From Streptomyces rishiriensis (lineage in GTDB: Bacteria > Actinomycetota > Actinomycetes > Streptomycetales > Streptomycetaceae), in the NCBI RefSeq assembly GCF_030815485.1, contig NZ_JAUSWV010000002.1, forward strand, positions 6,758,001-6,822,000: a stretch of 64,000 nucleotides of DNA, written 5' to 3'. This document shows positions 36,051-45,800 of this stretch, piece by piece. The notes under the pieces were generated by a model. It was not told where the DNA came from. It worked only from the letters and a program-made list of their open reading frames with translations, and ran no database searches. The position numbers and the translations under genes were made by a program. Position 1 is the first letter of the stretch. Every line of letters begins with the position of its first letter.

Positions 36051-38062
36051 TCAGCCCTCGATGCGGTGGGTGGTCCAGAACGAGGTCAGGTCCGTGGTCG
36101 TGGCGGCCTGGGCGGCGGCCTTGAACTCGGCCGTGGTCGAGACGCCGTACCAGTGCGAAGTGGCGTAGTCCTTCAGCAGCTTGGTCATCGCGGCGTCGCC
36201 GATGAGCCGCCGCAGGTCGTGCAGGGCGCACTTGCCGTAGCCGTAGACGACGGTGGAGTACCGGGAGGAGTGGGTGTCCCAGTAGGCCATCGAGTTGGTG
36301 ATCTTCTCCGCCGACGAGGCCCACGAGACGCTGCTCCAGCAACTGGTGCCCGTCTTGTTCAGCGCCAGGTCGGTGGCGTAGTCGGTGAACGACTCGTCCA
36401 GCCAGGGGCTGTTGTACTCGTCGTCCCCGACGATCCCGTACCACCACTGGTGGCCGATCTCATGGGTCAGGGCCGTCGTGCTGACCAGGTCGAGGACGAA
36501 GCCGGGATACTCCATGCCGCCGAACCAGAAGTTGTTGTCGATGACGGCGTCCAACTCGCCGTACGGGTAGGCGCCGAAGCGGGAGGAGTGCGCGTCCACG
36601 GCGGTCTTGGCGGTGGTGAGCATCGACTGGGCGTTGGCCGAGCTGATGCCGGTGACGGAGTAGACGTTGATCGGGGTCCCGGCGGTCGAGGTGCCGGAGA
36701 TCTTGCTGAACGGACCTGCCGCCCAGGCGAAGTCACGGACCTTGGTGGCGGTGGCCGTGGTGACGGTGCGGCCGCTGGAGCCGGCGGCGTCGACCGAGGT
36801 CCCGGTGGCCGGCACCAGGAGGGCGGTCGGGTGGTCGAGGGTCACCTTGAAGTCCGCGGCCAGCGAGTAGAAGGCCTCGCCGTTGTTCGTGTACGGGTCC
36901 AGGTGCCAGCCCGTCCCGTCCTTCACGGCCAGGACGGGGAGCGCGTTGCCGATGAAGCTGAACGCCCCGTCGTAGCCGAACCGGTCGGCGCCGCTGGGCA
37001 CGGTGATGCCCAGGTCGAAGCCGATCGTGGCGCTCTGTCCTTGGGCCAGGGGACTGGCGAGCGTGATCTGGAGGGCCGTGCAGCCCACCGACAGGGCGCC
37101 CGCGGTGCCACCGGTGACGTTGCTGACCGCGATCGGCATCGAGGCGCAGGTGCCGTGGTAGTTGTCCCAGAGCCGCAGATACACCTCGCCGAGCGCGGTC
37201 GCCGAGGCGTTGGTGAAGGTCGCGCTCTCGTGCCCGGTCCAGACCGTGCCGGCCGTGTTGCTGGTCAGGCTGACGGTGTACGACGGCGCCGCCGGGGTGC
37301 GGGCGGAGTCGGCGGGGGGCGGGGGGTGTCGCCGGAGGTGGTGAGCGCGAGGTCGTCGAGGACGAAGCTCGACCGGAGGCTGGAGTCCTCGGTGCCGGTG
37401 AAGGCCAGGCTCACGGTCTGGCCCGTGAACGCCGACACGTTGAACGACTTCTGGACGTAGCCGGTGTTCTTGTCGAGGTTCGAGTACGTGGCCAGCGTCG
37501 TCGATCCGATCTTGGCCGTCAGCTTGTCGTACGCGGTGGACGAGGTCGTCTCGGCCGTGTCGATGTGCAGCCAGAACGTGAGGGTGGCGGCGGCGCATCC
37601 GGACGGGATCGTGACGCTCTGCGAGAGCGTGTCGGTGTGGGTGCTGCCCACGCCGTCCAGCCAGGCGAACGCGGTGCCGCCGTGGGCACTCTGGCCGGTG
37701 CGGCTGGTGATCACACTGGTCGAGGACTGCGTCCACGGCGAGACGCCGCTCTCGAAGCCACCGTTGCTGATCACCTGGGCCGGGGTGCAGGCGTCGGCCG
37801 CGGCAGTCGCAGCCGCCTTCGAGGGTGCGACAGCTGCGCTCCGAGAGGCGACGACGCTCGTGGAGGCGGCTCCGTTCGGTGCGACGGCTGCTGCCGGGGC
37901 GACGGTCCCGGCAGCGACCGAGGCGGCCCGCTCCGGCGCGGTGACCGATGGCGCGGCGACCGATGGCGTGGCGGTCGCGGGTGTGGCGGGAAGCGAGACG
38001 GCGGCCAGGGCGGCGAGGGTGAGTGCGCTGGCTGCGAGTGCCTTGCGGGGGGTGGGTCTCAC
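36051..38062 (-). pseudogene. secreted M1-family metallopeptidase, interrupted by a frameshift
   Basis: The 5' part (38062 down to about 37325) encodes a signal peptide (RKALAASALTLAALAAVSLP), an Ala-rich linker, and a jelly-roll-like domain (NGGFESGVSPWTQSST, then DNLALTTS-type FVLDDLALTTSGDTP). The frame then closes at 37265. The 3' part, in the -1 frame, continues without loss through SYTVSLTSNTAGTVW to the M1 catalytic domain with HEIGHQWW and the third ligand Glu in LDESFTDYA. The junction is a Pro-linker coded by two C6 runs at 37314-37326 (G runs on the plus strand). One extra base there would restore the frame. A sequencing or replication-slippage deletion is likeliest; a programmed slip is possible. 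The intact product would be a 670-residue exported aminopeptidase. Confidence 0.8.
37314..37326. other. G6-C-G6 homopolymer tract at the M1 peptidase frameshift
   Basis: Two runs of six G (C on the coding strand) separated by one base mark the point where the reading frame moves by -1. Slippage in either run would explain the break. Confidence 0.75.
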
Positions 38063-38629
38063 ACGTGGCTCCTTTGCGGCGGCCGGGTTTTGCGGCCTGC
38101 TGGGTGGCTGTCCCTGACGGCGTGGGTGTGCCGGAGGGCGGTGCGCGACGGCTGCCGGAAGCCTGACAGATTTGACGCGGCCATGCCATCAGGGATTGGC
38201 AAAGGGTCCGCCGCTCAACCGGACGCGACGCCCCCGCTCACAGCCCCGGGGCTGGCCGACCGCGACCGCGCGGCGCGAGCCCTCCGAGGCGGCAACGAAG
38301 CCACGTAGGCGCGGTCGGCGAGAGTCGTGATGTGTACGTGAGCGGGCCATGTGCGGTACCGGGGCCGAGCGCTTCTGTCACTTGGTCGCTTCGGTCGCTT
38401 CGGTCGCTTGGTCACCGCGTCACTTCGGTCGCTTCCGTCGCCTGGGCGGGCTTTCCGGTCGTCGCGTTCGGGGGGAGAGGTCCGGTTGTTCATGTATGTG
38501 AATGGTCAAGGGGGTGAGGTGTGGGGCGTGATGGGAGGTCTTCGCAGCTCTGTCCCCTGGGCGTCGACGCCCTGAGCGCTTACGTCAGGGCGCGGAGTGA
38601 GCCCGACAGGACGATCGGCGTTCACATAC

Positions 38630-38658
38630 TTGTCACCCTGTGGTGACCGCCCTATCCT
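38630..38658 (+). promoter_or_regulatory. HrdB-type promoter upstream of hairpin repeats and pectate lyase
   Basis: TTGTCA (38630-38635) and TATCCT (38653-38658) with 17-bp spacing. The predicted start, about 38665, falls right at the LacI-type palindrome. The first recognisable downstream gene is pectate lyase, about 785 nt away. Confidence 0.6.
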
Positions 38659-38666
38659 CACGTGGA

Positions 38667-38678
38667 GAAAGCGCTTTC
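38667..38678. promoter_or_regulatory. LacI-family operator GAAAGCGCTTTC
   Basis: A perfect 12-bp palindrome with the central CG typical of LacI-family sites (GAAA-NCGN-TTTC). It covers about +2 to +13 of the predicted transcript, an ideal place for repression. LacI-type regulators commonly control polysaccharide-use genes in actinobacteria, which fits the pectate lyase downstream. Confidence 0.65.
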
Positions 38679-39012
38679 CCGACACTTGCTGACCGTGCCG
38701 GGGAAAGCGGCCCGCGGTATCGGCCGTGGGTCAGTCCGCGCGCCGCAACCGATCCGGCGCAAGGCTGACCGGGGCCGACCGCACCGAGGTGCCGACGCGC
38801 CAGGATCCCGGGGATGCGTTCCGGGGGCGCGAACGCATCACGCTCGTCGCCGTGGCCGCGGCGACGAGTCCCCGCACGAAGGGTCGGGGGGACCTCCGCG
38901 GTCCGGTCCGTTCCCCCGTCCGCCCGGTCGTCCCGCTTCGGTGGTGCCCCACCCGCGTCGCCTCGGCATGCGTGCGCCCCGATGCGGCACCCGACCGCGC
39001 CGCCTGTGCGGC

Positions 39013-39260
39013 GGCGGCACCGCTGGCACCCGCAGCGGTACGGCGGCACCGCTGGCACCCGCAGCGGTACGGCAGCACCGCTGGCACCCGCAGCGGTACG
39101 GCGGCACCGCTGGCACCCGCAGCGGTACGGCGGCACCGCTGGCACCCGCAGCGGTACGGCAGCACCGCTACATCCGCAGCGGTACGGCAGCAACGCTGAC
39201 ACCCGCAGCGGTACCGCAGCGCCGCTGACACCACACAGCGGTACGGCGGCACCGCGTCAG
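39013..39260 (+). repeat. array of about eight 29-bp hairpin-forming repeats
   Basis: Units start at 39013, 39042, 39071, 39100, 39129 (29 bp each), 39158 (28), 39186 (29) and 39215 (30), then a partial ninth. The first five are nearly identical and end CAGCGGTAC; later ones diverge. Each contains CCGCTG-N7-CAGCGG and so can form a small hairpin. As 29 is not a multiple of three the array cannot encode a repeated peptide. Copies abut directly with no spacers, so this is not CRISPR. It lies between the LacI-type operator and the pectate lyase start. Confidence 0.9.
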
Positions 39261-39449
39261 CATCACGGTCCCGTCCGGCCCGCGGCGAGAACGGCATCCG
39301 CACCGGCCGACCGGGATCCGCTTCGGCCTATGCATGGCATGAACATGGCATGGGGTGCGCGACCTGTACGGCCCACGGCCCACGGCCCTGGATCGGAGCA
39401 CGGAGGGTCGCGACACCCCCGGTACGCGATGAGGAAAGACGAGGCAAGG

Positions 39450-41009
39450 ATGAGAAAGCCAGTCGCTCTGCGACTCTCCGCGGCACTCGGCACGCTGGCC
39501 CTGGCGGCGGCGACAGGCGTGGTCCTGTCCATGCCCACCGCGTCGGCGGCCGCCGCCGGCGCGACCGGGTTCGCCACTCAGAACGGCGGCACCACCGGCG
39601 GCGCCGGCGGGACCACGGTCAAGGCCACGACCGGTACCCAGATCCACCAGGCCCTGTGCAGCCGGGCCGCCACCAGCACCCCGATCACCATCCAGGTCGA
39701 GGGAACGATCACCGTCGGCAACACCGCGAAGGTGTCGGGCACCGGCTGCAACACCGCCGCCGGCGTGATCGAACTGAAGGGCATCAGCAACGTCACCCTC
39801 GTCGGCGTCGGCGGCGGAGCCGTGTTCGACCAGATCGGCATCCACATCCGTCAGTCGAGCAACATCATCGTCCAGAACGTGACCGTCCAGAACGTGAAGA
39901 AGTCGGGCTCGCCCACCTCCAACGGCGGTGACGCCATCGGCATGGAGTCCGACGTGCACAACGTCTGGGTCGACCACGCCACACTGATCGCCTCGGGCGG
40001 CGAGTCGGAGGGCTTCGACGGCCTGTTCGACATGAAGGACAGCACCCAGTACGTGACCCTGTCGTACAGCATCCTGCGCAACTCCGGCCGCGGCGGTCTC
40101 GTCGGCTCCAGCGACAGCGACCTCGCCAACGGGCCGGTCACCTTCCACCACAACCGGTACGAGAACATCGACTCCCGGACGCCCCTGCTGCGCGGCGCCA
40201 CCGCCCACATCTACAACAACTACTACGTCAGCCTGAACGAATCGGGCATCAACCCGCGGGCCGGCGGCAAGGCCAAGGTCGACAACAACTACTTCAAGGA
40301 CTCCAAGGACGTCCTCGGCACCTTCTACACCGACCTGCCGGGATACTGGCAGGTCAGCGGGAACATCTTCGACAACGTGACCTGGTCGGCGCCGGGCGAG
40401 GACAACAACCCCGCCGGGCCGAACCCGACGTCGAACACGACCGTCGGCATTCCCTACTCCTACAGTCTCGACGCCGCGTCCTGCGTGCCGTCGATCGTGA
40501 CCGCGACGGCGGGCGCCAACAACGGCCTGAAGGTGTCGGACGGCAACTGCGCGGCGACCACACCCACCGCGACCGCCACGTCGACTCCGACACAGACCGC
40601 CACCGCCACCGCGACGCCGACGGCCAGCGCGACCTCGACGCCTTCCGGGACCAACCTGAGCATCGGCGCCGACTCCGACGGTTCCAGCAAGGCCTCCGGC
40701 ACGAGCTACGGCAACGTCCGCGACGGCGACACGAGCACCTACTGGTCGCCGAGCGGCTCGACCGGCTCCATCTCGATCAAGTGGGGCTCGGCGACCGCCA
40801 TTTCCAAGATCAACATCCGGGAGGCCTCCGGTGCCACCGGCAACATCGGTTCCTGGCGGGTGCTCAACGGCGACACCGGGGCGCTGCTGACCTCGGGCAG
40901 CGGAGCGGGCGCCATCTCCTTCGCGTCCACCTCGCTGAAGAAGGTCACTTTCGAGATCACGGGCTCGAGTGCCACCCCGAGGGTGGCGGAGTTCGAGACC
41001 TACGCCTGA
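39450..41009 (+). CDS. secreted pectate lyase (PL1) with C-terminal F5/8-type carbohydrate-binding domain
   Basis: A 519-residue exported enzyme. ATG 39450 has GAGG 5 nt upstream and starts a signal peptide (RKPVALRLSAALGTLALAAA) ending near ASAAAAG. The catalytic beta-helix contains VTVQNVKKSGSPTSNGGDAI, NVWVDHATL, the Ca-binding FDGLFDMKDSTQYVTLSYSI, and SRTPLLRGATAHIYNNYYVS with the catalytic Arg. A Thr/Ala/Pro linker follows near residue 375, then a discoidin-like domain (LSIGADSDGSSKASGTSYGN, VRDGDTSTYWSPSG). It cleaves polygalacturonate by beta-elimination. It probably responds to plant polysaccharide through the upstream LacI-type site. Confidence 0.9.
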   Translation: MRKPVALRLSAALGTLALAAATGVVLSMPTASAAAAGATGFATQNGGTTGGAGGTTVKATTGTQIHQALCSRAATSTPITIQVEGTITVGNTAKVSGTGCNTAAGVIELKGISNVTLVGVGGGAVFDQIGIHIRQSSNIIVQNVTVQNVKKSGSPTSNGGDAIGMESDVHNVWVDHATLIASGGESEGFDGLFDMKDSTQYVTLSYSILRNSGRGGLVGSSDSDLANGPVTFHHNRYENIDSRTPLLRGATAHIYNNYYVSLNESGINPRAGGKAKVDNNYFKDSKDVLGTFYTDLPGYWQVSGNIFDNVTWSAPGEDNNPAGPNPTSNTTVGIPYSYSLDAASCVPSIVTATAGANNGLKVSDGNCAATTPTATATSTPTQTATATATPTASATSTPSGTNLSIGADSDGSSKASGTSYGNVRDGDTSTYWSPSGSTGSISIKWGSATAISKINIREASGATGNIGSWRVLNGDTGALLTSGSGAGAISFASTSLKKVTFEITGSSATPRVAEFETYA

Positions 41010-41401
41010 GAGGTGCCCGGCCGATCATGCGGCCTTCGCTCGATCAGCTCGTCGGCCCGGTCCGCGGGGAGGGAAGTCCCGCGGGCCCCGCGGTGAGCTG
41101 TCGGACACGGAGCAGGAACGGTTGCGACCGTTTCCTGCTCCGTGGAAACGCGGGCGCGGGCGGTGACGCGGTCACCGCCTCGTGACCGACGGAAACCCGC
41201 AGCGCGGTGCCGGTGACCGATGCCTGGCTCGGTGATGATGTCCCGGGCCCTGCGCGCGATGTCCCGGCGACCGTCGAAGTGCCGGTGAACACCGCCTGCA
41301 CCGGCCGGCGGGATCCGGCGTGTCACGCGGCGCCGACGTTGCGTCGGTGGTATCTGTGGGCACTTGCGACCGCGGGGGCAGCCGATGAGAAGGGCCCAGC
41401 C
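41010..41401. other. 392-bp gap after pectate lyase
   Basis: It contains the terminator hairpin at 41108-41142. The remainder up to 41401 has open frame in phase with the next gene, but without family-like composition. I see no promoter with good spacing. Confidence 0.4.
41108..41142 (+). terminator. hairpin terminator after pectate lyase
   Basis: CGGAGCAGGAACGGT (41108-41122) pairs with ACCGTTTCCTGCTCCG (41127-41142) around a TGCG loop, with one bulged base. Confidence 0.75.
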
Positions 41402-42523
41402 ATGCCGGTGTCGTCGCGGGGCGTTACGGTCGTGGCTCTCCTCGCGGACCCGGACGCGCCGACGGAGATCGCGCAGCGCATGGCCCGGACACTTCCTGAT
41501 CGGCTCGCCGACAAGTCAGGCCAGGGGCGACGGTTCGACGTCGAGGTGGTCAGTGAGCCCTTCACCGCGGGGATCGAAGACCCGCCCACCTTGATGCGCC
41601 GGATCATGGACCGGGCCGGTGCGGAGGATTGGGACATCGTCGTGGCCCTCACCGACCTCCCGCTGCGCTCGCACAGGCTCAAGCTCGTGGTGGATCTGAG
41701 TCGCGAACACGGCGTGGCGCTGCTGTCCCTTCCTTCGCTGGGAGGCTGGCGGCTGCAGACGAAGGCCCGGCGGGTCGTGGAAGAAGCCGTGCTCAGCTTG
41801 GCGGGCCCGCGGGCCACCGGCGCTGAGGAAGCTCCGCGAAGTCAGCCACCGCTGGGGCCCTTCGCCGGTCGTCTCTCGCCTGTCCGTCCCGGGCCGGTCG
41901 ATGAGGAGGAGATCACCGACCTGCGCTACGTCGCCAGCGGGCCGCGCGGTTACCTACGGGTGCTCGTCGGTATGGTCCGCGCCAACCGGCCGTGGCGGCT
42001 GGTGCCGGGTCTGTCCAAGGCCCTGGCGGCCGCACTGGCCACGGGAGCCATCGCCACCGTGAACTCCACCGTCTGGAACCTGGCCGCGGCCCTGAGCGCC
42101 CCACGGCTCGTGATCGCCATGGTCGGGTCTGTCGCGCTCATGATCGGCTGGCTGATCGTGGACGCGAATCTGTGGCACCGAACGGAAGAGGTCTCGCCGG
42201 AGGCGAGGAAGAGGGCGGCTCTCTACAACGCCTCGACCGTCGCCACCGTGGGAATCGGGGTGCTCGTCTGCTACGCGGGTCTGATGGTCATCAACGTGGT
42301 GTGGGCGCTGTTCATCCTCAACGACCGAGTGTTCGCCTCCATGACAAGAACTCCGCTTCACGCCACGGAGTACTGGACGCTGTCCTGGTTCGTCGCTTCG
42401 ATCGCCACGGTGGGCGGCGCACTGGGATCGGGCTTGGAGAGCGACGAGGCGATCCGGGCAGCCGCCTACTCCAAGCGCGAACAGGAACGTCGCACTGCGC
42501 TGCGGGACGACCACGGTGACTAG
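41402..42523 (+). CDS. hypothetical membrane protein with N-terminal alpha/beta domain
   Basis: A 373-residue protein. ATG 41402 with GAGAAGGG about 11 nt upstream is preferred; the frame is open to 41207. Residues 1-150 form a soluble alpha/beta region (VTVVALLADPDAPTEIAQRM, WDIVVALTDLPLRSHRLKLV). Residues about 200-345 hold four transmembrane helices (LAAALATGAIATVNSTVW, IAMVGSVALMIGWLIV, VATVGIGVLVCYAGLMVINV, FVASIATVGGALGSGL). I know of no named family. The layout, a cytosolic domain followed by a four-helix membrane module, suggests a sensor or channel-like protein, but this is a guess. Confidence 0.65.
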   Translation: MPVSSRGVTVVALLADPDAPTEIAQRMARTLPDRLADKSGQGRRFDVEVVSEPFTAGIEDPPTLMRRIMDRAGAEDWDIVVALTDLPLRSHRLKLVVDLSREHGVALLSLPSLGGWRLQTKARRVVEEAVLSLAGPRATGAEEAPRSQPPLGPFAGRLSPVRPGPVDEEEITDLRYVASGPRGYLRVLVGMVRANRPWRLVPGLSKALAAALATGAIATVNSTVWNLAAALSAPRLVIAMVGSVALMIGWLIVDANLWHRTEEVSPEARKRAALYNASTVATVGIGVLVCYAGLMVINVVWALFILNDRVFASMTRTPLHATEYWTLSWFVASIATVGGALGSGLESDEAIRAAAYSKREQERRTALRDDHGD

Positions 42524-42891
42524 GCACTTCGTGTTCGGATCACCGGGCTGACCAGAGGAAAATGCCCGTGATCGCGTCGATCACCTGACGGTGATTCCGC
42601 CGGCGGCCGCCACGCTTGGGTGTCCGGTCCGGGAGCAGCAGCTCGATCCGCGCCCACTGCGCGTCAGTCAACGGCACACTCGGATCGACCTCCGGCTGAT
42701 CCGAACGAAGCCGGCCGGCTGCCCCCTGCGGTGCGGTTGCGGTCCGCTCACATCCGGCCGCCCTCCGGTGTGCGTCGGGCTTAACTCCCGGCGGCCGGTC
42801 CGGGAGACACCTGTGTAATGCACGGTTCGTACCGTCGCAGAGGCTTGCAGAGGCTCTCACCAGGCTGATCGTCAGAAGGAAAGGGGCGCCC
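42524..42891. other. gap holding an IS remnant
   Basis: Apart from the transposase fragment at 42540-42677 there is no gene. The last 60 bp include the AAGGAAAGGGG ribosome site of the nitrate reductase gene. Confidence 0.5.
42540..42677 (-). pseudogene. truncated IS5-family transposase (N-terminal DUF4096 fragment)
   Basis: On the minus strand, from a GTG at 42677, the frame reads VPLTDAQWARIELLLPDRTP, then KRGGRRRNHRQVIDAITGIF, ending LWSAR and a stop. This is the first 45 residues of an IS5/IS1182-like insertion-sequence protein (DUF4096 region), which normally continues for over 100 residues. No inverted repeats or rest of the element are seen. It marks an old insertion or recombination point between 42.5 and 42.9 kb. 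Confidence 0.75.
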
Positions 42892-45800
42892 GTGGCCGCG
42901 TTGGACCCGCGGACCGACAGCGCGACCACCACCCAGGTGCGCACGGTCTGCTCGTACTGCGGTGTGGGCTGCGGCATGCTCCTCGACGTCGGTCGCGGAC
43001 CGGACGGGCGGCGTACGGTCCTGAAGGCGTCCGGCGACAAGCAGCACCCGGCGAACTTCGGCCGGCTCTGCACCAAGGGCGCGACCACCGCCGACATGCT
43101 CGCCGCGCCCGGCCGGCTGACCGGCGCGCTCGTCCGTTCGGACCGCGGCGCGGAACCGGAGCCCGCCCCCGTGGACGCGGCGATCGCCGAGACGGCACGG
43201 CGGCTGCGGGCGGTCGTCGACGAGCACGGCCCCGACGCCGTCGCCCTCTACGTGTCCGGCCAGATGAGTCTCGAAGCGCAGTACCTCGCCAACAAGTTGG
43301 CCAAGGGCTACCTCCGCACCAACCAGATCGAGTCGAACTCCCGGCTCTGCATGGCCAGCGCGGGAACCGGTTACAAGCTCTCTCTCGGCGCCGACGGCCC
43401 GCCCGGATCGTACGAGGACCTCGACAAGGCGGACGTCTTCCTCGTCATCGGCTCCAACATGGCCGACTGCCACCCGATCCTGTTCCTCCGGATGATGGAC
43501 CGGGTGAAGGCGGGCGCCAAGCTGATCGTCGTCGACCCTCGCCGCACCGCCACCGCCGCGAAGGCCGACCTCTTCCTCCAGGTCGCGCCCGGTACCGACC
43601 TCGCCCTTCTCAACGGCCTGCTGCACCTGCTGCACGAGAACGGCCACACCGACCCCGACTTCGTCGCCGCGTACACCGAGGGCTGGGAGGGCATGCCGGA
43701 GTTCCTCGCCGACTACGCGCCCGCGACGGTCGCGGAGATCACCGGCATACCGGAGGACGACCTCCGCGCGGCGGCCCGGCTGATCGGCGAGGCGGGGGAG
43801 TGGACCAGTTGCTGGACCATGGGCCTCAACCAGTCCACGCACGGCACCTGGAACACCAACGCGCTCATCAACCTCCACCTCGCCACCGGCAGGATCTGCC
43901 GTCCGGGCAGCGGCCCCTTCTCCCTCACCGGCCAGCCCAACGCCATGGGCGGCCGGGAAATGGGTTACATGGGCCCGGGGCTGCCCGGACAGCGCTCCGT
44001 CCTGGTCGAGGGCGACCGTGCCTTCGTCGAGGAACTGTGGGGGCTCGCACCGGGCACGATCAGGGCCGACGGCGTCGGCAAGGGCACCGTCGAGATGTTC
44101 CGGAAGTTGGCCGAAGGCGACATCAAGGCCTGCTGGATCATCTGCACCAACCCGGTCGCCTCCGTCGCCAACCGCAGGACGGTCATCGAGGGGCTGGAAG
44201 CCGCGGAGTTCGTCGTCGTGCAGGACGTGTTCGCCGAAACCGAGACAAACGCTTACGCCGACGTTGTCCTGCCGGGCGCGCTGTGGACCGAGACCGAGGG
44301 CGTCCTCATCAACAGCGAGCGCAACCTCACCCTCGCCCAGCCCGCCGCCGACCCGCCCGGCGAGGCCATGGCCGACTGGCGGCTCATCGCGGCGGTTGCC
44401 CGTGCCATGGGTTACGAAAGCGGTTTCAGCTACGACTCCGCCGAGCAGGTCTTCGAGGAGATCAAGCGCGCCCACAACGCGCAGACCGGTTACGACCTGC
44501 GCGGAGTGACCTACGACCGGCTGCGTGCCACTTCCGTGCAGTGGCCGGCGGCCACCGCCGACGGGCCCGACCGCAACCCGATCCGCTATGTGAACGTGGA
44601 CGGTTCGCTCACCTTTCCCACGGCTTCGGGCCGCGCGGTCTTCCACCCGCGTCCGCATGTCCCGCCCGCCGAGATGCCGGACGACGACTATCCGTTCTTC
44701 CTGAACACCGGGCGCCTCCAGCACCAGTGGCACACCCTGACGAAGACCGCGAGGGTGGCCAAGCTCAACAAGCTGAATCCCGGCCCGTTCGTGGAGGTGC
44801 ACCCCGAGGACGCCGCCGCGCTCGGCGTGGCCGACGGCGACTCCGTCGAGGTCGCCTCGCGGCGTGGCCGGGCCGTGTTGCCGGCCGTCGTCACCGACCG
44901 AGTCCTGCCCGGCTCGTGTTTCGCGCCGTTCCACTGGAACGACCTGTTCGGCGAGTACCTCAGCGTCAACGCGGTCACCAGCGACGCCGTCGACCCGCTG
45001 TCCTTCCAGCCCGAGCTGAAGGTGTGCGCGGTGTCGCTGACGAAAGTCTCGACACCGGTTGCCGTGCAGCCGCCGGTCACGGAGTCCCCGGCGCCGGAGA
45101 AGCCGACCGGGAACGTGCCGGGCTTCCGTTCCCCGGTGCCGGAAGGGCCCGGAGCCGCCCTCGTACCGACCGCCGTCCTGCCCGCCGCGGCCGAGGTCTT
45201 CGGCCTGCGTCCCGCCCCGCCGCCGGTCCTGACCGAGCGGGAACGGCAGTACCTGGTCGGTTTCCTCGCCGGGATCCCGGCGGGCGCTCCCGGCGTGCCG
45301 GTGCTGCCGGCGGACGCGCCCTTCAGCTCCGAGCACGCGCTGTGGGTCAACGGCACCCTCGCCGGCATGTACTCCCGCACGGCCCCCGCCGCATCCGCAC
45401 CCCCGCGGACCCCGACGCGCCGGGTCGTGATCCTGTGGGCCTCGCAGACCGGCAACGCCGAGGACTTCGCCTCCACCACCGCCGAGCGGCTCACCGCGGG
45501 CGGCCACCCGGCGTCCCTCGTCGCCATGGACGAGGCCGACCCCGCCGCGCTGCCCTCCGACGCCGACCTGCTGCTGATCACCAGCACCTTCGGCGACGGC
45601 GACGCCCCGGACAACGGCGCCGGCTTCTGGGACGGCCTCGCCGCCCTGGACACCGGCCGCCTGGAGGGCCACCGCTACGCGGTTCTCGCCTTCGGGGACT
45701 CCTCGTACGACGACTTCTGCGGGCACGGCAGGCGGCTGGACCGTCGGCTGGACGAACTCGGCGCGGTCCGGCTGGCGCCCCGCGCCGACTGCGAGCCGGA

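Larger units (their letters stand above)
38063..39449. other. 1.39-kb intergenic region: octamer repeats, promoter, operator and hairpin repeats
   Basis: No open frame here reads like a protein. From left to right: about 300 bp upstream of the M1 peptidase; GGTCGCTTC-type repeats at about 38383-38440; a 14-bp palindrome GGGCGTCGACGCCC at 38559-38572; a promoter at 38630-38658; a LacI-type operator at 38667-38678; and the 29-bp repeat array at 39013-39260. The pectate lyase start follows at 39450. Confidence 0.6.

Noticed and set aside
39013..39260. 29-bp repeats as a CRISPR array
   Set aside because: The unit length is CRISPR-like, but copies abut with no spacers, they drift in sequence, and no cas genes are present.
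38814..39449. N-terminal extension of pectate lyase through the repeat array
   Set aside because: The frame is open, but the 29-bp repeats shift frame at each unit, and a clear signal peptide with a GAGG site begins at 39450.
41402..42523. Interpreting the membrane protein and IS remnant as part of a defence island
   Set aside because: There is no nuclease, toxin, helicase or other defence gene nearby, and flanking genes are metabolic.
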